Positions 8,297 to 16,796 of a stretch of DNA of 64,000 bases are shown here, piece after piece. The stretch is from NCBI RefSeq assembly GCF_001428745.1, contig NZ_LMIO01000004.1:496001-560000 (forward strand), read 5' to 3'. Source of the stretch: Leifsonia sp. Root227. GTDB lineage: Bacteria > Actinomycetota > Actinomycetes > Actinomycetales > Microbacteriaceae. The translations under genes and the position numbers were made by a program. Numbering within the stretch: position 1 is the first letter of the stretch; each line of letters begins with the position of its first letter. A model generated the notes under the pieces. That model searched no databases. It saw only the letters and a program-made list of their open reading frames with translations, and was not told the DNA's origin.

Positions 8297-10405
8297 GTGA
8301 CGACCACCTCGCCGCGGAGCATCCGCCTCGACGCCCTCGCCTATGGCGGCGACTACAACCCCGACCAGTGGCCGGAGAGCGTCTGGGCCGAGGATGCGCG
8401 CCTCATGGTCGAGGCCGGCGTCAACCTCGTCACCCTCCCCGTCTTCTCCTGGCCGCTGCTCGAACCGCGTCCGGGCGAGTACGACTTCGCCGGGCTGGAC
8501 CGCGTCATCGACCTGCTCTGGGAGCACGGCATCCGCATCGACCTGGCCACCGCGACCGCGACCCCTCCCGCGTGGCTGGTGCGCGAGCATCCAGAGGTGC
8601 TGCCGTGGAATGCGGACGGCGTGCGGCTGGAGTTCGGGTCGCGGCAGTCGTACTGCCCCAGCTCGCCGATCTTCCGGGAGGCGGCGCTCCGGCTCACCCG
8701 CACGCTCGCCGAGCGCTACGGCGCGCATCCCGCCCTGGCGCTCTGGCACGTCTCCAACGAGTACGGCGATCACGTCTCGCGCTGCTGGTGCCCGGAGTCT
8801 GCGCGGCATTTCCGCCGCTGGCTGCAGAACAGGTACCAGACGATCGACGGCCTGAACGCGGCGTGGGGCACGAGCTGCTGGGGCCAGCACTACCTCGACT
8901 TCGAGCAGATCGAGCCACCGCGCACCGCGACAGGACCGATCAACCCGGCGGAGCTGGTGGATTTCGAGCGGTTCTCCTCGGACGCGCTGCTCGAACTGTT
9001 CCAGGCCGAGATCGACGTGCTGCGCGAGGTCACTCCCGACATCGCCGTCACCACCAACTTCATGAGCATGTTCCGCGAGCTCGACTACTGGGACTTCGCC
9101 GACGCCGAGGACCTCGTCACCGACGACGCGTACCCCGACCCCTCCGATCAGGATGCGCACATCGCGGCCGCCCTCAACTACGGCCTGATGCGCTCCCTCA
9201 AAGACGGCCGCCCGTGGTTGCTGCTCGAACAGGCGCCGAGCGCGGTGAGCTGGCGCGAGGTCAACGTGCCCAAGGCGCCAGGCCAGATGCGCGTCGGCAG
9301 CATGCAGGCGCTGGCGCACGGGTCGGACGGCGTGCTGTTCTTCCAGTGGCGGCAGGCGAAGTTCGGCCCGGAGAAGTTCCACTCCGCGATGCTCGGCCAC
9401 CGCGGGGAGCGCAGCCGCACCTTCCAGGAGACCAAAGCGCTCGGGGCCGAGCTGAAGACGCTCGCGCCGATCACGGGAACCAGGGTGCGCGCATCCGTCG
9501 CCCTCGTCGCCGACTGGGACTCCTGGTGGGGCGTCAGCGAACCGGAGTCTCTGCCCTCTGTGCGCCTCGACTGGCTCAGGGAGGCGCGCGCCTGGCACGC
9601 CGCGGCGTACGCGCTCGGCCAGCCGGTCGACGTGGCCCGCGCCGCAGGCCCGTACGGCGAGCACCGCGTGCTGCTCGTCCCGAACCTCTACGCCACCACG
9701 ACGGAGCAGGCGGCTGCGCTGACAGCGTTCGTCGAGGCGGGCGGTCAGCTCGTCGTCGGCCCGTTCTCCGGCGTGGTCGATCACCGCGAGCAGATCCACG
9801 ACGGCGGCGCCCCCGGCCCGCTGCGCGACTTGCTCGGCGTCGAGGTGGACGAGTGGTGGCCGCTGGCGGACGGGCAGATCCGCAGTGTCGCGTTCGACAC
9901 GTCGTTCGCCACTCCCGGCGAGACCCACGGCGTGCGCGTCTGGAGCGAGTGGATCGAGGTAGCGCCCCGCACCGAGGTGCTCGCGACGTACGCGGACGGC
10001 GACCTCGCGGGGCGTCCGGCCGTCACGCGCCGCGCATCCGGTGCCGGAGCAGCCTGGTACCTCAGCGCCGGCCTCGACAGCGATGGGATGCGCGCGGTGC
10101 TCGCCCAGGTGTTCGCCGCGGCAGACGTGCCGGTCGCCGCATCCATCGACACCGACCTCGAGGTCGTCACCCGCACCGACGGGACCACGGACTACACCTT
10201 CGTCCTCAACCACGGCAGGGCGGACCGCTCAGCACCGCCCATCCCCGGCGGCCGCGACCTCCTCACCGGCGCCCCCTCCGACTCCGCCATCGCCCTCCCC
10301 GCCTTCGGCGTCGCGGTCATCGCCCACCCCGCCCCTGCCGATCCCGCCCCCGCCCGAACAATCGAGTCCGAACTTCTTCAGCCGACACGCCGCGAGCGTC
10401 CGTGA
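8297..10405 (+). CDS. Beta-galactosidase, GH42
   Basis: Cytoplasmic retaining beta-galactosidase of 702 residues. The start chosen is GTG 8297 behind AAGGAGA; it places the family's opening segment (LAYGGDYNPDQWPE) near residue 14. The acid/base Glu is E155 in HVSNEYG, and the nucleophile is E311 in LLEQAPSAVSW. A cysteine cluster around RCWCPES fits the structural zinc site of GH42. A trimerisation domain and a C-terminal beta domain complete the usual length. There is no signal peptide, so the substrate must enter through the nearby importers. The last codons run into the 62-nt inverted-repeat element at 10361-10422. Confidence 0.93.
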   Translation: MTTTSPRSIRLDALAYGGDYNPDQWPESVWAEDARLMVEAGVNLVTLPVFSWPLLEPRPGEYDFAGLDRVIDLLWEHGIRIDLATATATPPAWLVREHPEVLPWNADGVRLEFGSRQSYCPSSPIFREAALRLTRTLAERYGAHPALALWHVSNEYGDHVSRCWCPESARHFRRWLQNRYQTIDGLNAAWGTSCWGQHYLDFEQIEPPRTATGPINPAELVDFERFSSDALLELFQAEIDVLREVTPDIAVTTNFMSMFRELDYWDFADAEDLVTDDAYPDPSDQDAHIAAALNYGLMRSLKDGRPWLLLEQAPSAVSWREVNVPKAPGQMRVGSMQALAHGSDGVLFFQWRQAKFGPEKFHSAMLGHRGERSRTFQETKALGAELKTLAPITGTRVRASVALVADWDSWWGVSEPESLPSVRLDWLREARAWHAAAYALGQPVDVARAAGPYGEHRVLLVPNLYATTTEQAAALTAFVEAGGQLVVGPFSGVVDHREQIHDGGAPGPLRDLLGVEVDEWWPLADGQIRSVAFDTSFATPGETHGVRVWSEWIEVAPRTEVLATYADGDLAGRPAVTRRASGAGAAWYLSAGLDSDGMRAVLAQVFAAADVPVAASIDTDLEVVTRTDGTTDYTFVLNHGRADRSAPPIPGGRDLLTGAPSDSAIALPAFGVAVIAHPAPADPAPARTIESELLQPTRRERP

Positions 10406-10422
10406 ACAACTTCGGACTCGAT
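10361..10422. repeat. 62-nt imperfect inverted repeat, copy 1
   Basis: Arms at 10361-10380 (ATCGAGTCCGAACTTCTTCA) and 10403-10422 pair over 20 positions with two mismatches, and the outer 12 pairs are perfect. A 22-nt spacer separates them. The element spans the end of the beta-galactosidase gene: the TGA stop at 10403-10405 is the first base triplet of the right arm. A second copy of identical length and spacer size lies at 47126-47187 behind a NUDIX gene. Confidence 0.85.
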
Positions 10423-10470
10423 CGCGACGCCGACCATCCCGACCACCCCACCACCGACCGCGAGGCCACC

Positions 10471-11868
10471 ATGACCCAACCTTTCGTCCACCCGTACGTG
10501 CCGAACACGGCGCCGGCATCCCGTCAGGCGATGCTCGACGCCGTCGGGGCGGCATCCGTCGAGGAGTTCTACGCCGACGTCCCGGCCGACCTCCGTCTCG
10601 GCCGCGCCCTCGACCTGCCGGAGCCGCTCGTCGCCGAGCAGGACCTGGTGCGTCACGTCGGCGGTCTGCTGCGCCGCAACCGCTCCGTCGAGCCCGGCCG
10701 CCTCTTCCTCGGCGCAGGCACCTACCAGCACGCCGTCCCCGCCGTCGTGGACGAGGTCATCAACCGCAGCGAGTTCCTCACCGCATACGCCGGCGAGCCG
10801 TACGAGGACCACGGCCGCTTCCAGGCGCTGTTCCAGTACCAGTCGCTGATGAGCGAACTGCTCAACCAGGATGTGGTCAACGTCCCCACCTACGACGGCT
10901 TCCAGGCCGCCGCCACCTCGCTGGCGATGGCGGGCCGCATCACCGGCCGCCGCACCGTCCTGCTGGTCAGCGACGCGCATCCGGACAAGCTGTCGAAGGT
11001 CCGCGACTACATCGCGCCCACCATCGACCTCGTGCTCGTCCCCACGGTCGACGGCACCGCCGACCTCGCCGCCGTGACCGGGATGCTCGACGAGAGCACC
11101 GCCGCGATCTGGATCGAGACCCCCAGTTACACCGGAGCGCTGGAGACCGCCGTCGCCGAGCTCTCCGCCGCCGCGCACACTGTCGGAGCCGTCGTCGTCG
11201 TCGGCACGGACCCGATCGGGCTCGGCGTGCTCACCCCGCCTGCCGACCTCGGCGCCGACATCGTCCACGGCGACATCCAGTCGCTCGGGCTGCACCCCTG
11301 GTTCGGCGGCGCGCACGCCGGGTTCATCGCCGTGCACGACGACACCCGGTTCGTGATGGAGCTCCCGTCGCGGCTGTTCGGCCTCGCCTCCACCGACGTC
11401 GAAGGCGAGTACGGCTTCGGCGACGTGGCGTACGACCGCACATCGTTCGCCCTCCGCGAGGAAGGGAAGGAGTGGGTCGGCACCGCAGCGGCCCTCTGGG
11501 GCATCGCCGCAGGCGTCTACCTCTCGCTGATGGGGCCGCAGGGCATGGCGGAGGTCGGCGAGACCGTCCTCGCCCGCACCGCGTACGCCTCCCGCGTGCT
11601 CGCCGCCCTCCCCGGCGTCGCGCTCGCAGACGGCGCGACGCACTTCCGCGAGTTCGTGATCGACCTGACGGATGCGGCGCTCACCGCACCCGAGCTGGTC
11701 GCCGCGGGCCGCGCATCCGGATTCGAGCCTGGCCTCGCCATCGACGACCACCGGCTGCTGGTGTGCGTCACCGAGCAGAACACCCAGACCGACATCGACG
11801 ACCTCACCGCCGTGCTCGCCGACGCGCTCGGCGCAGCGCGCGCACAGCAGAAGGAGCAGAACGCATGA
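10471..11868 (+). CDS. Divergent glycine decarboxylase P-protein, N-terminal half (GcvPA-like)
   Basis: Protein of 465 residues with the fold-type-I PLP-enzyme pattern of the GcvPA subunit: FLGAGTYQHAVPAVVDEVI, TYDGFQAAATSLAMAGR, TDPIGLGVLTPPADLGADI and QSLGLHPWFGGAHAGF all align to canonical GcvPA. Two segments that are near-invariant in true GcvPA are replaced: the TPYQPE-SQG stretch reads AGEPYEDHGRFQA, and the REQHIRR-KATSN stretch reads YDRTSFALREEGKEWVG. It overlaps the GcvPB-like gene by four bases. Without gcvT or gcvH nearby, ordinary glycine cleavage is doubtful. A decarboxylase or aldolase-type reaction on another amino acid is an alternative. Confidence 0.8.
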   Translation: MTQPFVHPYVPNTAPASRQAMLDAVGAASVEEFYADVPADLRLGRALDLPEPLVAEQDLVRHVGGLLRRNRSVEPGRLFLGAGTYQHAVPAVVDEVINRSEFLTAYAGEPYEDHGRFQALFQYQSLMSELLNQDVVNVPTYDGFQAAATSLAMAGRITGRRTVLLVSDAHPDKLSKVRDYIAPTIDLVLVPTVDGTADLAAVTGMLDESTAAIWIETPSYTGALETAVAELSAAAHTVGAVVVVGTDPIGLGVLTPPADLGADIVHGDIQSLGLHPWFGGAHAGFIAVHDDTRFVMELPSRLFGLASTDVEGEYGFGDVAYDRTSFALREEGKEWVGTAAALWGIAAGVYLSLMGPQGMAEVGETVLARTAYASRVLAALPGVALADGATHFREFVIDLTDAALTAPELVAAGRASGFEPGLAIDDHRLLVCVTEQNTQTDIDDLTAVLADALGAARAQQKEQNA

Positions 11869-13526
11869 GCCTCCCCATCGCCCCCAAGCCGGCTCTTCGC
11901 CGTTTCCACCAGGCGCGCTGGGACGAGCCCATCGTCTTCGAGCTGCACACGCCGGGAGAGCGCGGCGTGCTCGTCTCCCGCCCGGAGGCCGGGGTGCGCG
12001 AGACGGTCGGCGATGTCGTCGCCGATCTGCCCGCATCCCTTCGTCGCAGCGCACCGCCCGCGCTGCCGGAGATCGGGCAGATGCGCGTGCTCAAGCACTA
12101 CCTGCGACTCAGCCAGGAGAATCTCGGCGCCGACCTCAACGTCGACGTGGGCCAGGGCACCTGCACCATGAAGTACGCGCCCAAGGTCAACGAGGCGATC
12201 ATCCGCACGCCCGACCTCACCGAGCTGCACCCGTTGCAGGACCAGGCGAGCGCGCAGGGCGTCCTCGAGATCGTCTGGCGCACCGAGCGGATGCTCGCGG
12301 AGATCTCCGGCATGAGCAGGGTCTCGCTGCAGACCAGCGGCGGCTCCGAGGCGATCTGGGCCAACATCTCGATGATCCGCGCCTACCACGCCTCCCGCGG
12401 CGAGGCGGAGCAGCGGGATGAGGTCATCACCACGATCTTCTCCCACCCGTCCAACGCCGCAGCGGCCAAGGCCGCGGGATACACGGTCATCACCATCCAC
12501 CCGGATGCGGACGGCTACCCCGACCTCGACGCCCTCCGCGCCGCGCTGTCCTCGCGCACAGCGGCGATCATGGTCACCAACCCGGAGGACACCGGGATCT
12601 ACAACCCGCGCATCCGCGAGTGGGTGGAGCTGGCGCACGAGGTGGGCGCGCTCGCGTCGTACGACCAGGCCAACGCGAACGGCATCCTCGGCATCACCCG
12701 CGCCCGCGACGCAGGGTTCGACGTCTGCCACTTCAACCTGCACAAGACGTTCGGCACGCCGCACGGCTGCGGCGGGCCAGGCTCGGGGGCGAACGCCGTG
12801 TCGGAGGCGCTCGCGCCGTTCCTGCCCGGCCCGGTGGTCGAGCGCGACGGCGATCGCTACTACCTGGATGCGAACCGGCCGCAGTCGATCGGCTCCGTCG
12901 CCCCGTTCTACGGCGTCATCCCGAACATCGTGCGCACGTACGCGTGGATCAGCGCACTCGGCGCGGACGGCCTGCGCGCCGTGGCGGAGACCGCCGTGCT
13001 CAACAACAACTACCTGATGAAGCGCATCCTGGAGATCCCCGGTGCGAGCGCACCGTATGCGACCGGTCGCCGCCGCATCGAGCAGGTGCGCTACTCGTGG
13101 CAGGAGCTGTTCGAGGAGACCGGCATCAGCTCGGAGGAGATCGGCGTGCGCGCCGCCGACTTCGGGATGCACTACTGGACCAGCCACCACCCGTACATCG
13201 TGCCGCAGCCGTTCACGCTGGAGCCGACCGAGTCGTACTCGATGGCCGAGCTGGACGAGTACGCGAACGTGCTGGCCGAGGTCGCCCGCGAGGCGCGCGA
13301 GACGCCGGAGGTGGTGCGCACCGCTCCGCACAACCAGACCGTGCACCACACCCACCACGACGACCTCGACGACCCGGAGCGGTGGGCCGTGACCTGGCGG
13401 GCGTACCAGCGGAAGTACTTCGGTGCTGGCGCTGCTGGCGCAGGAACCGACGTCGCGGCCGATAGCGCTGCCGCGTCGGGTGCGTCGGGCGCGTCGGGCG
13501 CGTCGGCCGAGGAGGCAGCGGCCTAG
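11865..13526 (+). CDS. Divergent glycine decarboxylase P-protein, C-terminal half (GcvPB-like)
   Basis: Protein of 553 residues, translationally coupled to the GcvPA-like gene. The PLP-binding lysine is K294 in FNLHKTFGTPHGCGGPGSG, and the cofactor-contacting Asp is present in SYDQANANGILG, so it should bind PLP. Other core motifs deviate: GTCTMKYAP for GSCTMKYNP, TSGGSEAIW for PAAGAHGEY, and VTNPEDTGIY for LTNPNTLGLF. The C terminus carries a low-complexity tail of Gly/Ala/Ser with three nine-base repeats encoding GAS. The pair probably forms a heterotetramer like GcvPA/PB, but its substrate is likely to differ. Confidence 0.8.
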   Translation: MSLPIAPKPALRRFHQARWDEPIVFELHTPGERGVLVSRPEAGVRETVGDVVADLPASLRRSAPPALPEIGQMRVLKHYLRLSQENLGADLNVDVGQGTCTMKYAPKVNEAIIRTPDLTELHPLQDQASAQGVLEIVWRTERMLAEISGMSRVSLQTSGGSEAIWANISMIRAYHASRGEAEQRDEVITTIFSHPSNAAAAKAAGYTVITIHPDADGYPDLDALRAALSSRTAAIMVTNPEDTGIYNPRIREWVELAHEVGALASYDQANANGILGITRARDAGFDVCHFNLHKTFGTPHGCGGPGSGANAVSEALAPFLPGPVVERDGDRYYLDANRPQSIGSVAPFYGVIPNIVRTYAWISALGADGLRAVAETAVLNNNYLMKRILEIPGASAPYATGRRRIEQVRYSWQELFEETGISSEEIGVRAADFGMHYWTSHHPYIVPQPFTLEPTESYSMAELDEYANVLAEVAREARETPEVVRTAPHNQTVHHTHHDDLDDPERWAVTWRAYQRKYFGAGAAGAGTDVAADSAAASGASGASGASAEEAAA

Positions 13527-14708
13527 ATGTCCACCGTCCGTCAGCTCCGTCGCCCGGCGATCGGGGTGGTCGTGAACCCCGTCGCCGGGATCGGGGGACC
13601 AGCCGGTCTCGTCGGCAGCGACGGCGACGCCGTGCAGCGCGAGGCCGTCGCGCGCGGTGCGCATGCCCGTGCCGCCGACCGCGCGGCCGTCGCCCTCGCG
13701 GTGCTGGCGGACGCGCATCCGGGGCTGGAGGTGCTGACGGCCGGCGGTGCGCTCGGCGAGGACGCTGTCCGTGCAGCGGGGCTGCTGGCGCGCGTCGTCT
13801 ACACCCCGGATGCGTCGCGCGCGACGGCCGGCGACGACACGATGCGCGCGGTCGCCGCCTGTGCAGCGGACGGCGCTGGGCTGGTGCTGTTCGCCGGAGG
13901 AGACGGCACCGCCAGGGATGCGGCGAGCGGCGCCCCTCCGGAGGTCGCACTCCTCGGCATCCCCGCCGGTGTGAAGATGTACTCCGGCTGCTTCGCCGTC
14001 TCCCCGGCGGCTGCTGGGGCCATCGCAGCGGACTGGCAGTCGTCGGGCGGGCTGTCGACGCGCGAGGCCGAAGTGCTCGACCTCGACGAGGCGCTCCTGC
14101 GTGCAGGTCGCCCGGACCCTCGCCTGTTCGCGCTCGCCCGCGTGCCCGCATCCCGCGAGCGCACCCAGGCGCGCAAAGCGCCGACCCCGACGAGCGAGGC
14201 GGACGCCGTTCGCCTCGCAGCGGCGGGAGCCGTGGCGGCCATGCAGCCGGGCGTCCGCTACCTGCTCGGGCCGGGCGGAACGCTCGCCGCCGTGTCCCGT
14301 GAGCTCGGCATCCAGGGCACACCGCTCGGCGTCGACATCGTGCAGGATGGCGCGCTCATCGCCCGCGACGTCTCCGAGAAGCAGGCGCTCTCCGCCATCG
14401 CCGGGCATCCCGCGAAAGCGGTGGTCACGGTGATCGGCGGCCAGGGCTTCCTGCTCGGCCGGGGCAATCAGCAGCTCTCGCCGGCGGTGGTCGACGCGAT
14501 CGGCCCCGACCCTCTGCTCGTCGTCGCGACGGAGCAGAAACTCCTCGACCTCTCCGGCCGGCCTCTCCTGGTCGACACCGGCGACCCCCGCATCGACGAA
14601 CGCCTCGCCGGTCATCTCCGCGTGATCACCGGCCCGTCGTCGTCGAGCATCTACCCTGTCAGTGCCGCCAGTGCGGCCACCACCGAAGGAGCGCACACAT
14701 GCGTCTAG
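13527..14708 (+). CDS. AcoX / COG3199-type ATP-NAD kinase-like protein
   Basis: Protein of 393 residues beginning at the ATG immediately after the upstream TAG. The N terminus IGVVVNPVAGIGG (about 11-23) and the GGDGT motif (residues 124-128, in LFAGGDGTARD) are those of the NAD-kinase/diacylglycerol-kinase fold. The overall length and the GIPAGVKMYSG segment fit the poorly characterised COG3199/AcoX group often seen in acetoin clusters. Here the neighbours are GcvP-like enzymes and an SDR dehydrogenase, so it may supply or modify a nicotinamide cofactor, or phosphorylate a pathway intermediate. Its last ten bases overlap the SDR gene. Confidence 0.75.
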   Translation: MSTVRQLRRPAIGVVVNPVAGIGGPAGLVGSDGDAVQREAVARGAHARAADRAAVALAVLADAHPGLEVLTAGGALGEDAVRAAGLLARVVYTPDASRATAGDDTMRAVAACAADGAGLVLFAGGDGTARDAASGAPPEVALLGIPAGVKMYSGCFAVSPAAAGAIAADWQSSGGLSTREAEVLDLDEALLRAGRPDPRLFALARVPASRERTQARKAPTPTSEADAVRLAAAGAVAAMQPGVRYLLGPGGTLAAVSRELGIQGTPLGVDIVQDGALIARDVSEKQALSAIAGHPAKAVVTVIGGQGFLLGRGNQQLSPAVVDAIGPDPLLVVATEQKLLDLSGRPLLVDTGDPRIDERLAGHLRVITGPSSSSIYPVSAASAATTEGAHTCV

Positions 14709-15457
14709 CCGACAAGTCCGCCATCGTCACCGGAGGAGCGGGCGGCATCGGCCGCGCCACCTCCCTCGCCTTCGCGGCGGAGGGCGCACGCGTCGCCGTC
14801 GTCGACGTCGCCCCAGGAGCGGCGGAGAAGGTCGCGGAGGAGATCCGTGCGGCGGGCGGCACCGCCATCGCCCTCACGGCCGATGTGTCGAACGAGGCGG
14901 ACATCGAGCGCGTCGTCGCCGACACCGTCTCGGAGTTCGGCGGTGTCGACGTGGTCTTCAACAACGCGGGCATCATCCGCAGGACCACAGCCGTCGAGAC
15001 CACCGCGGACGAGTGGGACCGCGTGTTCGGCGTCAACGTCAAGGGCATCTTCCTGATGTGCAAGCACGTCGTCCCCGTCATGGCGGCGAACGGCGGAGGC
15101 TCGATCGTCAACACCGGCTCCGGATGGGGTCTCAAGGGCGGCGCGCAGGCCATCTCGTACTGCGCATCCAAGGGGGCGGTGGTCAACATGACCCGCGCGC
15201 TCGCCATCGACCACGGCCCGCAGGGCATCCGCGTCAACTCGGTCAACCCCGGCGACGTCAACACCGGGATGCTCCGCGACGAGGCCCGCCAGCTCGGCCA
15301 GGAGGCCGGCTCGTTCCTCGCCGAAGCCGCCGACCGCCCGTTGCAGCGCATGGGCGAGCCGCAGGAGATCGCGGCCGCCGTCGTCTGGCTCGCCTCCGAC
15401 GAGTCCTCGTACGTCACCGGCTCGGCCCTCGTCGTGGACGGCGGCGGGATCGCCTGA
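14699..15457 (+). CDS. SDR-family oxidoreductase
   Basis: Short-chain dehydrogenase of 252 residues. The cofactor motif TGGAGGIG is at residues 11-18, with NNAG near 89-92, the catalytic Ser in NTGSGWG, and YCASK as the YxxxK active site near 155. The aspartate after the second strand (VVDVAPG) favours NAD(H) over NADPH. The start is supported by GAAGGAG inside the end of the previous gene. It closes the GcvP-like/AcoX-like cluster and probably reduces or oxidises a hydroxy/oxo intermediate of that pathway. A strong hairpin follows. Confidence 0.88.
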   Translation: MRLADKSAIVTGGAGGIGRATSLAFAAEGARVAVVDVAPGAAEKVAEEIRAAGGTAIALTADVSNEADIERVVADTVSEFGGVDVVFNNAGIIRRTTAVETTADEWDRVFGVNVKGIFLMCKHVVPVMAANGGGSIVNTGSGWGLKGGAQAISYCASKGAVVNMTRALAIDHGPQGIRVNSVNPGDVNTGMLRDEARQLGQEAGSFLAEAADRPLQRMGEPQEIAAAVVWLASDESSYVTGSALVVDGGGIA

Positions 15458-15469
15458 CCCCTGCTGTGC

Positions 15470-15498
15470 GGTGCGGGCCGGGAGCACCGGCCCGCACC
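15470..15498. terminator. Bidirectional terminator hairpin
   Basis: A perfect 12-bp stem (GGTGCGGGCCGG with its complement) closes a 5-base loop between the convergent SDR and CDGSH genes. There is no T tract on either side, as is common for terminators in high-GC actinobacteria. Confidence 0.7.
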
Positions 15499-15501
15499 CG
15501 C

Positions 15502-15762
15502 TCACACCTCGGGCTGCGGCTGTGGCTGCGGCCGTGACTGCGGCTCCGGCTGCGGGTCCGTCCGGAACCCGACGAGCTTGTGCGTCCCGTCGCAGTACGG
15601 CTTGATCGTCGACACCCCGCAGCGGCACAGCGCCACCGTGCGCCGGCTGCGGTGAACGGGCTTCCCCTCCGCGTCCACGATCTGCGCCGGGCCGCGCACG
15701 AGCAGCGGCCCGTCGGGGCACGCGACGATGGTCACGGGTGCAGGCGAATCCGACGCACTCAC
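15502..15762 (-). CDS. CDGSH-type iron-sulfur protein
   Basis: Small protein of 86 residues starting at a GTG that overlaps the stop of the upstream gene (GTGA). The CDGSH signature is complete: CRCGVSTIKPYCDGTH, giving three Cys and one His to hold a 2Fe-2S cluster. A Pro/Gln/Glu tail (PQPEPQSRPQPQPQPEV) ends the protein and is of no known function. Coupling to the heme-oxygenase-fold protein suggests that it delivers electrons or a cluster to that partner. Confidence 0.85.
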   Translation of the reverse strand: MSASDSPAPVTIVACPDGPLLVRGPAQIVDAEGKPVHRSRRTVALCRCGVSTIKPYCDGTHKLVGFRTDPQPEPQSRPQPQPQPEV

Positions 15763-16796
15763 ACCGTCACCGTCTCTTCCGCGCGCAGTGAGCTCGCGCC
15801 CGCCTGCCAGCGTTCGAGCATGTGCGCTCCGACGAGGCCGTCCGCGTACAGGCAGGCACGCGCACCGAACACGATGTCGGGCAGCAGCTCGGGATGCTCC
15901 TCCGCCAGGCCGCCCGCGAGGTCGCGTCCGGCGATCTGCTCGTGGACCGCATCCGCCTCGACGTGCTCGTCGAAGTAGTCGGTGACCTCGCTGTCGTAGC
16001 CGAGGCGCCTGAACCCGTTGCCGTACAGGCGGTTCGGGATGGACGACGTCATCTCGAACGCGGCCAGGTGACCGGCGATGGCGCCCCTGAGCCGCCGGTT
16101 CAGTCCGAACATCGACATCATGTTGAAGGACGCGAGCGTCACGGCGGGCGCGCGGTCGATGTACGCCCCGTAGCTCGGATCGAGCCCGACGCCGGCCATG
16201 GTCTTGGCGAAGATCACCGAGTGCATCCGCGACGGCTGCCCTCCGCCGTACTCGTCCGATTGCACCTCGACGAGCGCGGCCTTCGCCCTGCCGGTCAGGC
16301 GCGGGATGGCCCAGGAGTGCGGGTCTGCCTCTTTGAGGGTGTAGATCGACCGGTGGATGATGAACTCGGTCGCCTGCTCGCGCGTCGCCTTCTTCGCCAG
16401 GTAGCGGGAGAGGCTCGGGCCGCTGTCCTCCGCGGTCGCGGCGAAGAGGTACGCGGCCACGGACTCCGCATCGGGATGCGGGAGCTCGCCGATCTCCACG
16501 CGCTCCCGGAGCTGCTGCTCGAACAGGTCCTCGATGGCGGTGCGGACGGCGACCTGCGCCGGGTGCCACTCCCAGCGGTCGTCGCACTCGACCACCCCTC
16601 CGTAGGAGAGGCCGTAGCTGAGGAGCAGGGCGAGCTGGAGGTCGTCGTCGGTGCCGACGTACGGCTGCTGGTCGAGCGCTTCCCGTGCGGCGTCGAGGGT
16701 GCGCTGCATGGAGTCGGACGATGGTCGCGCCGGTTCGGAGAGGGCCTGGAGGAGCTGCGCGCTCACGGGTCCGCGCGGCGTGATTCGTGCTGTCAT
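15759..16796 (-). CDS. Iron-containing redox protein, heme-oxygenase fold
   Basis: Protein of 345 residues, largely helical. The segment FDEHVEADAVHEQ (about 272-284) has the ExxH-plus-acid spacing of diiron heme-oxygenase-like enzymes, and an earlier helix carries GGVVECDDRWEWHP. The start at ATG 16796 avoids overlap with the divergent YbdK gene; an upstream start at 17033 is open but would run through that gene. Its stop overlaps the CDGSH gene, and this pair is likely one electron-transfer unit. Members of the superfamily do N-oxygenation, desaturation or C-C cleavage; the substrate here is unknown. Confidence 0.75.
   Translation of the reverse strand: MTARITPRGPVSAQLLQALSEPARPSSDSMQRTLDAAREALDQQPYVGTDDDLQLALLLSYGLSYGGVVECDDRWEWHPAQVAVRTAIEDLFEQQLRERVEIGELPHPDAESVAAYLFAATAEDSGPSLSRYLAKKATREQATEFIIHRSIYTLKEADPHSWAIPRLTGRAKAALVEVQSDEYGGGQPSRMHSVIFAKTMAGVGLDPSYGAYIDRAPAVTLASFNMMSMFGLNRRLRGAIAGHLAAFEMTSSIPNRLYGNGFRRLGYDSEVTDYFDEHVEADAVHEQIAGRDLAGGLAEEHPELLPDIVFGARACLYADGLVGAHMLERWQAGASSLRAEETVTV

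Noticed and set aside
8168..10213. A 681-codon open frame on the minus strand opposite the beta-galactosidase gene
   Set aside because: It is the antisense of a clearly coding GH42 gene; its composition is Arg/Val/Glu/Asp-rich without domains, as expected from antisense of high-GC codons.
10361..10422. The inverted repeat considered as the terminal repeat of an insertion sequence
   Set aside because: The whole element is 62 nt with a 22-nt spacer, no transposase, and no visible target duplication.
8368..11868. A single 1166-codon frame suggesting a fusion of galactosidase-region sequence with the GcvPA-like protein
   Set aside because: The part before 10471 is an out-of-frame shadow of the GH42 gene; family similarity starts only at ATG 10471.
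13440..13526. Short GAS repeats at the end of the GcvPB-like gene considered as a mobile or phase-variable element
   Set aside because: Three nine-base units inside an Ala/Gly/Ser tail are ordinary low-complexity drift and do not disturb the frame.
11517..14696. A 1059-codon minus-strand open frame across the GcvP-like and AcoX-like genes
   Set aside because: It crosses three recognised genes, has no ribosome site or domain, and reflects the lack of stop codons in GC-rich antisense frames.
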